A DNA stretch of 34,285 nt. Source: Krasilnikovozyma curviuscula. Lineage: Eukaryota; Basidiomycota; Tremellomycetes; Cystofilobasidiales; Mrakiaceae. The stretch spans positions 1 through 34,285 of the forward strand of contig MVAQ01000231.1 in assembly GCA_014825775.1 (NCBI GenBank), in the 5' to 3' direction. The notes beneath the pieces were generated by a model. It searched no databases. It was not told the origin of the DNA and saw only the letters and a list, made by a program, of their open reading frames with translations. A program made the position numbers and the translations under genes. Positions 12,201-21,900 of the stretch are shown here, in pieces (position 1 is the stretch's first letter; every line of letters starts with the position of its first letter).

Positions 12201-12784
12201 ATCATTGAGAAAAGGAAAGCGACGCTCAAAATCTATTAAACAACAAGTGAAACGTGGCGATCATCTCACTGAAAGCGTTTTGGTCCAGAGATCATCTCCT
12301 TGGAAATTCTCCTTCCCTTCTTGAGCAGGACATTATTTTCGAATGCAGATTGTGGCAGTTTCGATTTAGGAAACGAGGTTGGTTTCGGAACCCCTTCAAA
12401 CTGCTGTCCAGACTTTCTTCCCATGGTGACCTTTTTCCTGATGTCTTCATACCGACGTCCAACACTTAAAGGTGAAGCTTGTGCCCCACCAATATTGATA
12501 GTGGAAGTATCATCTTCATCATCTCCCCCTTTCAAGAGAGCAACCAGATCGAAGAACCCTTTGTGCATCAAGGTCGACCCTCTGAACGTCATTCCCCCAC
12601 CACCCGCTACAACGTCTCCATTTCCGCTTCGAGCTTTCTGGAGGAATCTTGAAGGAGCGAACCTCGAAGGACTCAAGAAATCGGTATTTAGGGGTAACTT
12701 CGTTGGTATCCCTGGCAAAGGCTTGTAAGACGATCCCCGATTCAACAGAGGTTGTGCAGGAAGGCTAGGCTGCAGGGATTGCAT
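9224..12784 (-). CDS. CBK1: NDR/LATS-family kinase (Cbk1/Orb6 type) with N-terminal CRIB motif
   Basis: Serine/threonine kinase of the RAM/MOR polarity pathway. Ten exons, read from high to low: 12784-12270, 12191-12109, 12030-11111, 11024-10977, 10918-10673, 10607-10179, 10109-9776, 9714-9697 (18 bases), 9635-9552 and 9483-9224; they sum to 978 codons in one frame. Domains in order: Pro/Ser-rich start; basic stretch and CRIB-like ISGPKRFQHVLH at 165-176; Pro/Ser linker with PLPTPPDLPPRKPKP; Mob-binding NDR region about 415-495; glycine loop GQGAFG 499-504; Lys521; HRD Asp621; DFG Asp639; long activation insert with KHGIDLE; TWREKNRKK; activation Ser716; C-terminal hydrophobic motif FAGFTYK with Thr927. 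The usual APE motif reads SCE (725-727). The kinase identity is very secure; the ATG at 12784 follows an in-frame stop. The CRIB call depends on one splice choice, a 78-base intron at 12192-12269. Confidence 0.93.
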
Positions 12785-13056
12785 CCTTTACCGACTTGAT
12801 TGGACTGGGGGGCTAACCTCCTTCTGTAATTTGTTATAAGTTAATTCTTCAGCGTTTGAAGATGTCAATTGGAAAGAATTGATGATGACGGAGAGTTTGT
12901 CCTCCTATTCGACGCCCGTTGTTCCCCTGAGTGGCAAGCAGAAATGAAAACAAAGGGGCGCGTGCGCCTGTCGGGAGACTTGCCATATGAGAAAGAACTG
13001 GGTTCCATCATACCATGGGAATACTGATCTGTAAACGAATTAATCAATCAGAACGG

Positions 13057-14044
13057 TCATTCCGTCCTGGCACCCCATTCCTCACAACCGTCCCACGATC
13101 CTAAGCTATGGAAGGGGTTCTGTATCCTCCCACCGTCATGTGATACTTCAAGCTTCGTCCTCCTCAATGGTCCTATTGATCTGACGGAGCTGTATATCTG
13201 CGGCAGGTTGGTTACGGATGTTGAGGTGAGGAGGAGGAATTTGGGAGGTGATTGTGACGAGGATTCTGGTGTTGGGTAAAGGTAGTCGAGCGTTTGGGCT
13301 AGGAGACGATTCGTGACCTATAATCAACAGTTGGTAGATATCAAGGTTGCATTGAGAAGCAAAAGATGAAAAATCAGAGTGTGTATTAAACACAACCGCC
13401 TCGCTAGGGACTCTCAAATGAAACTAACCTCATTCAGATATGGAGGATCTCCAACCACAATTCCTACCTTTCCCTTCAGCCTCTCCAGCCCAGAGGTAGG
13501 CTCATTTAAATCGTACTTGACGAATTTGTCGCCGGCAAGAACCCTACACCTCTCGTCATACTCCAGCAGGTAGGCATTTGGATTCGCGTGAACGTGCTGG
13601 AAAGCGACATATGCTGTTGGGGAGGAGAGAAAGACGATGTACGGAGCTGAGGATTCAGGTAAAGGAAGGATAGGTTGAAGGGCTGCTGCTAAATGTTTCG
13701 CAAACGCTGGAGAGTACCTATCGTATTCAACGCAGAGATCAGTAATCTGTAAAATACCCAAGAGAGATCGTAGATTTAGCTTACCAGAACTGAGAAAGAC
13801 CATAGTTCTCCTTGAAGCTCTCCAAGTACTCCTCGACCGACATGTACCTCATGTCGACCTCACTCTCGTCCAGCTTGCCCTCCCTCATCTTGGCCAGTCT
13901 AGCATCTGCTTCCTCCTCCATCTTCCTGAACTTCCTGTCACTCTCCTCCTTGTCATTAAGGAATCCTCGCAGGATGGCGAGGGTTGAGTCGTCGAGCTTC
14001 AGTTCTGGCGAAGGTGATCTCGATGACGATGGAGAGCCAGACAT
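13057..14044 (-). CDS. EFM5: eEF1A lysine methyltransferase Efm5 (EEF1AKMT1/N6AMT2 family)
   Basis: Class I SAM-dependent methyltransferase that trimethylates a lysine of elongation factor eEF1A in yeast and humans. Exons 14044-13785, 13717-13429 and 13317-13057 join to 269 residues. Hallmarks are YGLSQFWYS at the first exon junction (human SQFWYS), a conserved EYD segment after the Rossmann core, and the catalytic-type DPPYLNE motif at 177-183. This is followed by a strand/helix pattern ending in LLLTSTSV. The first 75 residues form a charged helical leader (KEESDRKFRKMEEEADARL), comparable to the short N-terminal helix of the family. The first intron must use the acceptor at 13718, since an earlier AG would create a stop. 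The gene is tandem with the kinase gene, which starts 272 bases downstream of its stop. Confidence 0.9.
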
Positions 14045-14768
14045 TTTAGGGATTTTTGTTGGGAGATATGTATCACTAAGTCTTTGGGCAAAGCTTTTGT
14101 CCAGATCTGTATGCAGGTTGTTGAATACGAGATTAAACAGGATTCTTCTAACAGCATGTCAGCAATAGAAAATATCGTTTTTACATGAGAATTTTCCAGG
14201 CTGTCAAATTTCGGCATGAGACGAATGAATAGGAAGATCAAAAGATTTTTTTATCATTGCTCAAATCAAAAGGTCCCTAAGACTAGCGGTCACACGTCAA
14301 TGCGCAAAGCAATCTTTCACGCTGATATGCTTCCAACAAATGTAATAGTATCCTTCTCGTTGTCGGTGATTATCTATTTACATAACCCTATATCCCTTCT
14401 GAGTGGTGTCCGAGGGGACTTAGATGAAAAATGCGTCACTTCTAGATTACACTTCCATGTTCCAGCGGGCGTGATCTGTCAGTTGGACGATTCGAGAACA
14501 TGGCAAACGAGGAGAATAAGCTCACCGGTCTTTTGCTCAAGAGTACCCCTGTATATTACATTCTAATGGTATAAGGTGTGACTGTGAGAGTATTGATGAG
14601 ATGGAAGAAGGGTTGATAGCTAAGTGGCTGCTTGGCTCTTCAGTAGATTCTAAACAGATCGACACCGACATAAGATGCCAAAGTAAGCACATGCAACAAA
14701 CGATGCGAACATGGCGTCAAACTCACAAATTATATGATATTGAGTCGTTTTGAGTCATTGGAACGTGT
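14045..14768. other. Intergenic, no gene seen
   Basis: This 724-base stretch is AT-richer and sits between the EFM5 start and the 3' end of the small gene at 14769. It should carry the EFM5 promoter (both neighbours are read leftward) and the small gene's 3' UTR. A 116-codon plus-strand frame (14216-14566) has no family features and I do not call it. Confidence 0.5.
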
Positions 14769-15183
14769 TCAGAAGCTGGAGAAGAACAGCATGTTCTCCT
14801 CTGCCGCTCTCAGTCGAGCTTCGTGGTATCGAGCCACGACAGGAGAGTGGTTGTAGACAGAAACAGGAGCAAGTTCAAACTGTCTATTGAACAAGCCTAT
14901 ATATCGTAGGAGGAAAGAGACGTAGGCAAAAATATTTTGGTCAGTAAACTCGATTTGAGACCAAATAAATCCAGAAAATACGAGCCCATCGACATCGACG
15001 TGAATGAGAAGGGATCGCATTTAACTCACTGGAGAGAGAATAAGGAGAGAACTCACGTTGAAGCTGAGTTGCATACAGCACCGATCCCCCCACCAGCGAG
15101 GTCAGCAATACCGTCTGAGGGGTGAAACTGATCTTGGGTAAGAGTTTGAAGAGCGAGTTTGGGGTTGGAAGGGCTGATGACAT
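14769..15183 (-). CDS. Small single-helix protein of unknown function
   Basis: Two exons, 15183-15057 and 14896-14769, give an 84-residue protein. I do not recognise the family. A basic and hydroxylated N-terminus (MSSALPTPNSLFKLLPKISF) precedes one hydrophobic segment of about 20 residues (TVLLTSLVGGSVLYATQ). The rest is a soluble tail with an amphipathic helix (YHEARLRAAEE) ending in FFSSF. The shape would suit a small mitochondrial inner-membrane protein, but that is only inference. The frame is open upstream of the ATG at 15181-15183, so a longer N-terminus cannot be excluded; the first clean start is used. The 160-base intron is long for this window but has a CTGAC branch-like site and a TATATAG acceptor. 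Confidence 0.6.
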
Positions 15184-15611
15184 TGTAGATGGATTGACTT
15201 GGGTTTGTGTTTTGGTTTGATAGGACAGTTCAGAATGGTGGTTGGAGGACGCTGGTAGAAAACACGGAAGTCGACTTCTTATAAGCACCCAAATTACAGA
15301 CGGCCGTCGTGAGACGACTGCCGCACCAACCCTTCCAGCGAATAGGATTCCAGTAACGTGGCGCTCAATGCTGTTTTGAGTTAGAAGTGTTCGAGTATGA
15401 AATCTAATAGGTATGTACTCTCTTTTATAGGACAACAGAGCGCACAAGAATCACAAACCCGCAGTTTTTTTTAATGATAGGTCACCTGCTCAGGGAGGCC
15501 GCCAATCCTTGCTTTTCTTCAAAAGGACACAGAGATTACGTGTTACAAAATCTAGAATGCATGTACACGAGTCTTCGATGGATATAGGGATAAAAGGGGG
15601 AGTAGTCGATG
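15184..15611. other. Promoter of the small gene and 3' flank of SPE2
   Basis: A 428-base spacer between two minus-strand genes. It should contain the SPE2 3' UTR at its high-coordinate side and the promoter and leader of the 84-residue gene at its low-coordinate side. I see no RNA gene or repeat. Confidence 0.4.
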
Positions 15612-17480
15612 CTACTGCTCTTTAAACCCGAGTTGTTCGAAGCAACAGAACATCAAGTCGTATCCGTCAAACTCGTACCCGATTCTGCGAGTAGAGAACC
15701 AAAGCAATAATGAAGATGTGATGTGAGCTACGTTGATCTCAAGGAAGCACAGTGCTCTCAGATACACTAACCTGTCAGTTCTTCTGAAACCATCCACCTT
15801 GCCCAACAGCTTCCCATCCTCCGCTCCTTCGCCCGAAGTGACAAATCTCGTGATCGTCATTCTTCCAGGTTCAAAGATGTTAACGATCTTCTTGACGATT
15901 TCCTTGAGCGCCACGCCCTGGAGGGGCACGTTGCACTCGAACGAAGCGTACGACCAGCCTTCTTCTGGCGTGACGTGGATTGTCCAATATCCGCCGTTAG
16001 TACCCGATATCAAGGCATTCCCTGAGTAACCACAGGGCGTGAAGGCATAGGAATCGAGCTGGGTGATGGAGGGGTCGAACAGCTGGTCCAATCCGAGTTT
16101 AGCAGACACGGTTGCGCCTAGCTGGTGTGCAGATGGTTCTTCGCCCGCTGAAGATGATGATTCGGTGCTGCTGAAGAAGAAATTCCCGCGTGACTTTGGG
16201 GAGAGGTGCGTCATCAAAATCTCCAGTGTTTGATCAGTGTTTTCCTTTACGGGAGGCGGCTGAAGGATTTTAGTAGGGGTGGAGTGATTAAGGGTAGGAG
16301 AAATATGAAGTTGGTTACGCCGCGAAGAGGCTGAGAAGGAAAGTTGTTTGCCAAGGGAGGTGCTGAGGGGCTCGAATGAGTTGGCAGGGGATGATAGTCT
16401 GGAAGATGGTCGTCGTTTCATGATGGGGACGGCATTGGATGGGGTTAGAGCTGGAGATGGTGGTAGACTACCGCTTCCGGTATCAGAGTTTGGGAAGTGG
16501 ACAGCAGCTGAAGCAATGGCGTCCTCAAGAGCTGTCTTGCCTGAGGCATAGTCCTTCTTCTCGCTGTCAGATTCGCTATCGTTGGCTGATGGACTGCTTG
16601 AAACATGAGGGGTGTGAGGAGCAGTAACATAGAGAAGCCAGTGGTCTCCGTTGGTTGGTCCGACGATGTAGGAAGAGCCATTGTCTGCAACAAACAAGGC
16701 CGAACATCAGTGCCGTCGCAAAGCAGATTGTAAGCGACCAAGAAGTGGAGCTCACCGAAGATACCATCCAAGAAGCCAACCTCGTCCGTCCAGTTTCTAT
16801 GTGGACCTTCTACCAACTGCCTGTCTGGGAACATGAATGTCTTTCGCGAGTAAAAGCAGCTTTTTTCGTTCGTATACAGCAGGCTGAGTGTCAGAACAAC
16901 TTCCGTTGAAGTAGGTGAGCAGCTGAGATCACTCACCGGTACACATAGTTCAACCCGCAGTATGTTTGAGCGATTTGCAGGATTCGGGGTAAGCCTAGCA
17001 GATTGAGAGTAGTGCCGCACGTCTTCATGATGAGCTTGTGTGGAAACACGAAGAACGACGATTCACTGGCACAGCAAGAAAAGAAACTTCAGATACTATT
17101 CTCAAGCACTGGTGAGATATAAGCTTGATACTCACGACAAAAGATAGGCGTCCACACCGTCGCCTTCGACCATGCTCAAAACTTTACACTTGACGATATC
17201 AAGCATTTCCTCCCACACCTCGCTTGGAACTCTTCTCAGTCCGACCCATTCCTCATCTCCAGCTTCTTCGTCTGTTGGTCTGAGCCTGATACCTTGAGGC
17301 AAGTTGGTTGGTGCAGGTGGTAAAGATTTGATGTCAGGAGTGAACCAGATTTCCAAGAGCTTCTCAGGCCTAATTGTGAAAGGATAGTCTGTCAATACGG
17401 ATGTTTCTCTACGATCTGTATCCAACGTACCCTTCGAATGGACCGTCAGGTGGGGGTGGTTCCATGAATTCGCTTTGCAT
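15612..17480 (-). CDS. SPE2: S-adenosylmethionine decarboxylase proenzyme
   Basis: Makes decarboxylated SAM, the aminopropyl donor for spermidine and spermine. Exons: 17480-17431, 17369-17136, 17065-16937, 16859 (or 16883)-16756, 16684-15772 and 15684-15612. This gives 500 residues, or 508 with the upstream acceptor. The N-terminal [12 protein letters not shown] matches the substrate/putrescine region. YLLSESS holds the self-cleavage site between Glu96 and Ser97, which becomes the pyruvoyl group. KTCGTT holds the catalytic Cys111, at the same 14-residue spacing as human Ser68-Cys82. TPCGYS and WTIHVTPE carry the processing Ser and His. The enzyme is longer than the yeast and human ones because a Ser/Pro-rich insert of about 150 residues lies between the LLYVTAPH strand and the SRGNFFFS segment. 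The gene diverges from the gene at 18038. Confidence 0.95.
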
Positions 17481-17599
17481 GGCCTGGTCTGATGTCGCAA
17501 GTGGTGCAGGACAACAAGCTAAAGGTCAGCGAGGTGTTGGTCAAGCTCAGAAGAATAAGCTTACACTCAAACGAACGATCTGGCAAAGAAGAGAGGGAA

Positions 17600-17623
17600 T
17601 TAATCCCAGGTAGGTAGCACCAT
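17600..17623 (-). promoter_or_regulatory. Upstream ORF in the SPE2 leader (7 codons)
   Basis: The only ATG I find on the SPE2 strand between the coding start at 17480 and about 17760 opens a seven-codon frame, MVLPTWD, followed by TAA. It ends 119 bases before the SPE2 ATG. Animal and plant SAM decarboxylase mRNAs are controlled by short upstream ORFs that respond to polyamines (MAGDIS in mammals). The peptide here is different, so the parallel is positional only. It matters only if the transcript starts above 17623 and the segment is not spliced out. Confidence 0.45.
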
Positions 17624-17849
17624 AGGAGACAGAATCCAGAGGGTATTAGTACGAGCGTTATTGGAACTAAAGGAGCTAAATAATGGCAGAACTGACCCCC
17701 AACTAGCCTCTGAGATACCACAGATCAGTCCAGGGTATGACAGCTTGAGTGAATCTTAGGAAGATCGTCGATAATGTCCAAAAAAGCGTTTCGTGCAGAA
17801 AAACAGAATTTTTCGCTATGCGCCCAGCCAAAAAATATTGCCTAACCGT

Positions 17850-17857
17850 TATAAAAT
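17850..17857 (+). promoter_or_regulatory. TATA-like element
   Basis: TATAAAAT lies 181 bases upstream of the ATG at 18038, inside the divergent promoter. It fits a core promoter for the plus-strand gene; no transcription start is known. Confidence 0.35.
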
Positions 17858-18037
17858 AGTAGAGGACAAACCGAAGGTACCCTACACTTCTGGAATCTCA
17901 CAGTTTCTCATTCCAAGCTTCAAACCTCAGAAAAGACCTTGTTGAAAACGAAGAGTGGCGGCCCAGTGGGGACTCGATTTCGCACCTGCAGTAACTGCTC
18001 ACTAGAGACTCACTTAGCGACAGCGTCCCTAATCAAA

Positions 18038-18721
18038 ATGGCTCGAGTTGGCAATCTTTTCCCTGAGATTGACCTGGAGCTTAACAAGTATGAGCAAGTG
18101 AGGTCTGTAGCGCCGTCGAGGAGCCATGTGTGGTGGATAACTGGCGTAAGTCTCAATACCACTTCCCCACTCGCTCTTTCTGCTCGACACTGAGGGTTTT
18201 GCCGTGTTCTGCCAGTATGGCGCTGCAGGATTCGCTGCTAGAAGTATCCAACTGCATTTTGAGAAGAGGAGGATCCTTCCTTATCGACCTATCTCCCGTG
18301 AGTTCCTAACCGCACCGCTGCTGTGGGCGATTGCATCCTCTCCTGTCTGTACCGGCTCACTGACTCCTTCTTCTCATTGGGTAATAGGAATGGTTCCTCA
18401 TCTGTATTGGGTTCTAGGATTTGAAGCTATCGGATATGGAGTTCAGACCTTCAAGCAGAAGAAGTGAGTTATCTTGTTTCGAAGCATTGATCTGGTGCTT
18501 TGTGTAACTGATTAACGGCCTTCTCGCGGCGCAGGAGAGAACGCTGGAATATCCTCAGACTTGAAATCATTGCAGCTAGGGAAAGAGAAGCAAAAAGATT
18601 GGCCGACTTGGAAGCGTTGGGCGTCAAGGTCAACAGATACAAGGGTCAGGAGAGCGTCTACTCGCCGGAGGCAGCCAAGGAGCTTGTTGGTGCCGGATTG
18701 GGATATGGTACGACTGTATGA
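18038..18721 (+). CDS. Small protein with two hydrophobic segments, unknown function
   Basis: Four exons, 18038-18145, 18216-18297, 18388-18463 and 18535-18721, join in frame to 150 residues. All introns are GT-AG with CAG or TAG acceptors. I do not recognise the family. Weakly hydrophobic segments lie near residues 32-45 (WWITGYGAAGFAAR) and 67-84 (HLYWVLGFEAIGYGVQTF). They are followed by a strongly basic and charged helical stretch (KQKKRERW, then REREAKRLADLEALG). The C-terminus is rich in glycine. Size and pattern resemble small organellar membrane proteins such as respiratory-complex accessory subunits, but no motif proves it. The ATG at 18038 is the first ATG in its frame, which is open upstream. 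Confidence 0.65.
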
Positions 18722-18958
18722 GTTCATACTTCGTGGAGGAAGACATTGCGATGGAATGTGTCTGCGAACTACTTTTCAATCTCCTGCACTACGCCAACGC
18801 TGACCATTGCAAATCGAAAGCATATTGATATAGTCAATAACAATAAAGAGAAATTCAAAACGAATAGATATAACTGGCTTCCATGATAGAATAAAGACGC
18901 AAACCCGGAGGGGTGTAAAATGTCCAACAAAGCATCGTGCGTATATGTGAAGCGTCCT

Positions 18959-21900
18959 TTAAGGATTTACGACTCCGAGTTTCCCTCTAGGAGCGAAAGA
19001 ATATCCCAACACAGGAGATAAACTTGGACTAGGCAGTTTTGTTTCGTAGGCCTTCACTCGGTCCTTGACGTTGACGCTGCTAGACGTCGTTCCACCTGAG
19101 TAGGCTGATGCTGGAGACGAGATGGTGGGACTCGAGTATGTTACCAAATCTGGCGTTGAAGGGTCGGTGAATGGGACCTTTTGAGTAGTAGATAAGGAAG
19201 TGGTTTGGACAATATCCATGAGCTCTGTTCTTTCAATGCAAGAAGACGCTCCGGTACCTATTGATGCGGCGGCGTGGTGTGAGAACCCACACAATCTGAA
19301 AGGAGCTTGAAAGAAAACTCACTGTTGCTTCCAAAAGGTTTACCTGGGCTAACTTTCCTGCTTCTTACACCCTCACCGGTCTTCCCAGGGTTAATTCCGA
19401 GACCGTACCCCAGCCATTCGTCTCCTGTGACGGGGGGTGTGCTGGGATCTCGTATCTCTCTCATCCCACCCCTAACAATATCATCCTCATCTTTGAGTTT
19501 CTTCGCCAGAGAATTGCTAGAGGTGAAAGCACTCATGAACCCTTTCCCAGACCATCTGGAGGTGCTTCGTTTGAAATCGCTTGGGATCGCCTGGGGTGGG
19601 GGAGGTGGTGCACGGTGGTTAGCATATTTTCCACCTCCCCGTGAGTAGGGCTGCTCTGCTTGTAAAGTATTGAATGATGTTGGAGTTTGAATAGAGTACA
19701 CTTCTCTAGTAGCAGTGTGGATTTCTCCCGTTGATGTATCGGAAGGCCGTCTCTCGTCGCCAGAGGGGGTGAAAGAATATGAGCTGTGAGAGAGTGAGGT
19801 TGTTGGGTGAATGAAAGGTGGTTGTCGGGTTAAGACCTGTCGCGTTGCGGTATGGAGTTCGGCGGTAGAAGTGTCTGATGGCCGTCGGTCGTCGAAGTGT
19901 GAAGATGCGTAGTTGGAGTGGGAAGATTGAGAATTGGCTGTAGAGCTCATTTGTTTGAGTTGCTCTGGCGGTATGTAGGAGTTTCTTAATCCAGAAGACT
20001 TCTTGGGTTGAGACACGGCTAGGGCAACGGCTGCGGAGTCTGCAAATGGATTTCCAGAGGAAGAGGGATCGGAATCTTCATCATCCGAATCCATTTCTGG
20101 AGACCTTCCAAGATGAAGCAGTATTTGTTCTGCCTCCATTTCCGTGGGACTCAGAAGCCCAATATCAGCTTCGTCCGCACCCTCGACCGGAGTCATGATT
20201 CGATTCTCTGGGTCGATGAGAGAAGACGATCGGTTCCAAGTCCCCATTCCAGCCCAGCCACCACCCCCTCCAAGCTCCGAAGTTGGTCCACCAGCTCCTC
20301 TAGGAGGGTAAGAACCGAATCTTGAGGAGTCTTCGTCGGCGAGGATGTCCCATCTCTGTTGTTTTTCAACCCCACCTCCACCAAGAACTCCGCCAATGGC
20401 ACCCAACCCAAGGCCCCAACGAGCCTTTCTTCCGAAAGCAGCTGGATCAATTGACTTTTCGTTGTACCCTCTGCCACCACTAGCTCCTCCCAGCCATTCA
20501 CCTTCCTCGTTCGGGCTTCGGATGATGAGCACACCTTTGCCCAGTCCTCCTCCGCCTGGGTAGGGCCCACCTCGATGTCCAAACTTCTTGCGACGTTGAA
20601 GGAAGTAGTAACCCGCTCCACCCGCAATCAGACCGAGCAAAACGAGGGTTGTTGAAACAGCTGCTGCGACCTTCTTAGATTGCCCAGAGGAGGACGTGGC
20701 TGTTTCTGTCCCTTGAGGATCGCTGGTCGAGTTGGCGTTGGCAGAAGAACCAGCAGGAGATGCGTTGGTGACGGATGCATAGCCTGGGACAACACCTGTC
20801 CAAAGTGGCTTCCCAGCAGAGTTGGTTGGGACGGTGCTGCCTGAGAATGTGAGAGTTGAAGAGCCGTACGTATAGAGACCACCTTGAGAGGGTCCGTTCC
20901 AGGCAGCTGCAGAGGAGGAGGTGGAGACGACAGTTGAAGTTACCGTCGATGTGACCTTGCTTCCATCTGTGTTTAGCTTGGTGGTGGTGTACGTGGTAAG
21001 AAATGTCGCAACAGCAGCCTCCTTCGTCAAAGAGGAGCTCGACGTAGCAGAAGTGGTGGAAGCGGCAGTAGTCGCGGTTGATGTTGTTGTTGAAGTTGGG
21101 GTGAATGTACTCAAGTATGAGTTTGTGGAGATGTCGTAAATGAACAAGTCGGATGAACCTGGTGCTGAGGTTGAATAGCCTCCGAAGAACATCACCTGGG
21201 AAGATGAGATCGCCGCACCTTTGTGTCCTTGAACAACACCAGGACCTGTCAAAATATGATTAAATCAGCATATCTCACACTCTTAGATTTTACGAAGGTC
21301 TGTCGCTCACCACTCCCAGAAGGCGAGATTGAACTCCAAACGCCAGACGCCAAATCGAGCACCCACGAGTCAGACAATATCCCTTCATTGAGATCACTCA
21401 TTCCTGCTCCACCATTGATAAATATCTTGTTTCCATCACCCGAAGTCACACCCAGGTGGTTCCATCGGCCGACTGGGACTGAGGTTCCTCCTAGAGCGAC
21501 CTGACTCCAGAGTGTTGAGGATGCGGGTGTAAGGGTGTACGCGGTCGCAAAGCTGGCGAGCGTGGTTGACGATGAGGGTGAGTAGCCACCCAGAAGCAAA
21601 AGAGTTGAGTTCGAGAGACAGTGGAGGGAGGCACCGATGAGTGGGAGTGGAATAGATGGTAGGGTGACAAACCCATCAGACAAGGTAAAGGAGTACGTGT
21701 CTTCGTAGGTGATTTCTGACAGAAACGGATAGGAAATTAAGAACATTCATCTGACCACATCTTTCTCGACAGAGTGGAACTTACCCGAACCATCAGCTTT
21801 CTCTCCACCGACAATGAACACCGTACCTGCTGCATCAGTGCACGACGCGTGGTTTATCCTCCTCACTGGCTCACTCAAGCTGCCTGTTGTTTGTTGTGTC

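Larger units (their letters stand above)
17481..18037. promoter_or_regulatory. Divergent promoter region, SPE2 and the 18038 gene
   Basis: A 557-base gap between two divergent starts. It holds the SPE2 leader with one upstream ATG, and an AT-rich core with a TATA-like element at 17850-17857. A possible leader intron of SPE2 (GTAAGC near 17550 to TTTAG near 17520) is visible but unproven. Confidence 0.5.

Noticed and set aside
12225..12269. Shorter first intron of the kinase, ending at TTTTGAG
   Set aside because: It also keeps frame but uses a poor acceptor and inserts 11 residues that break the CRIB motif. The AACAG acceptor has a better branch region and restores the consensus.
14216..14566. 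Plus-strand frame of 116 codons
   Set aside because: It has no family features and lies in an AT-richer intergenic stretch.
19260..19322. TTTCAG as acceptor of the last kelch intron
   Set aside because: It would hit a stop within 12 codons; the downstream ATAG keeps a 99-residue open exon.
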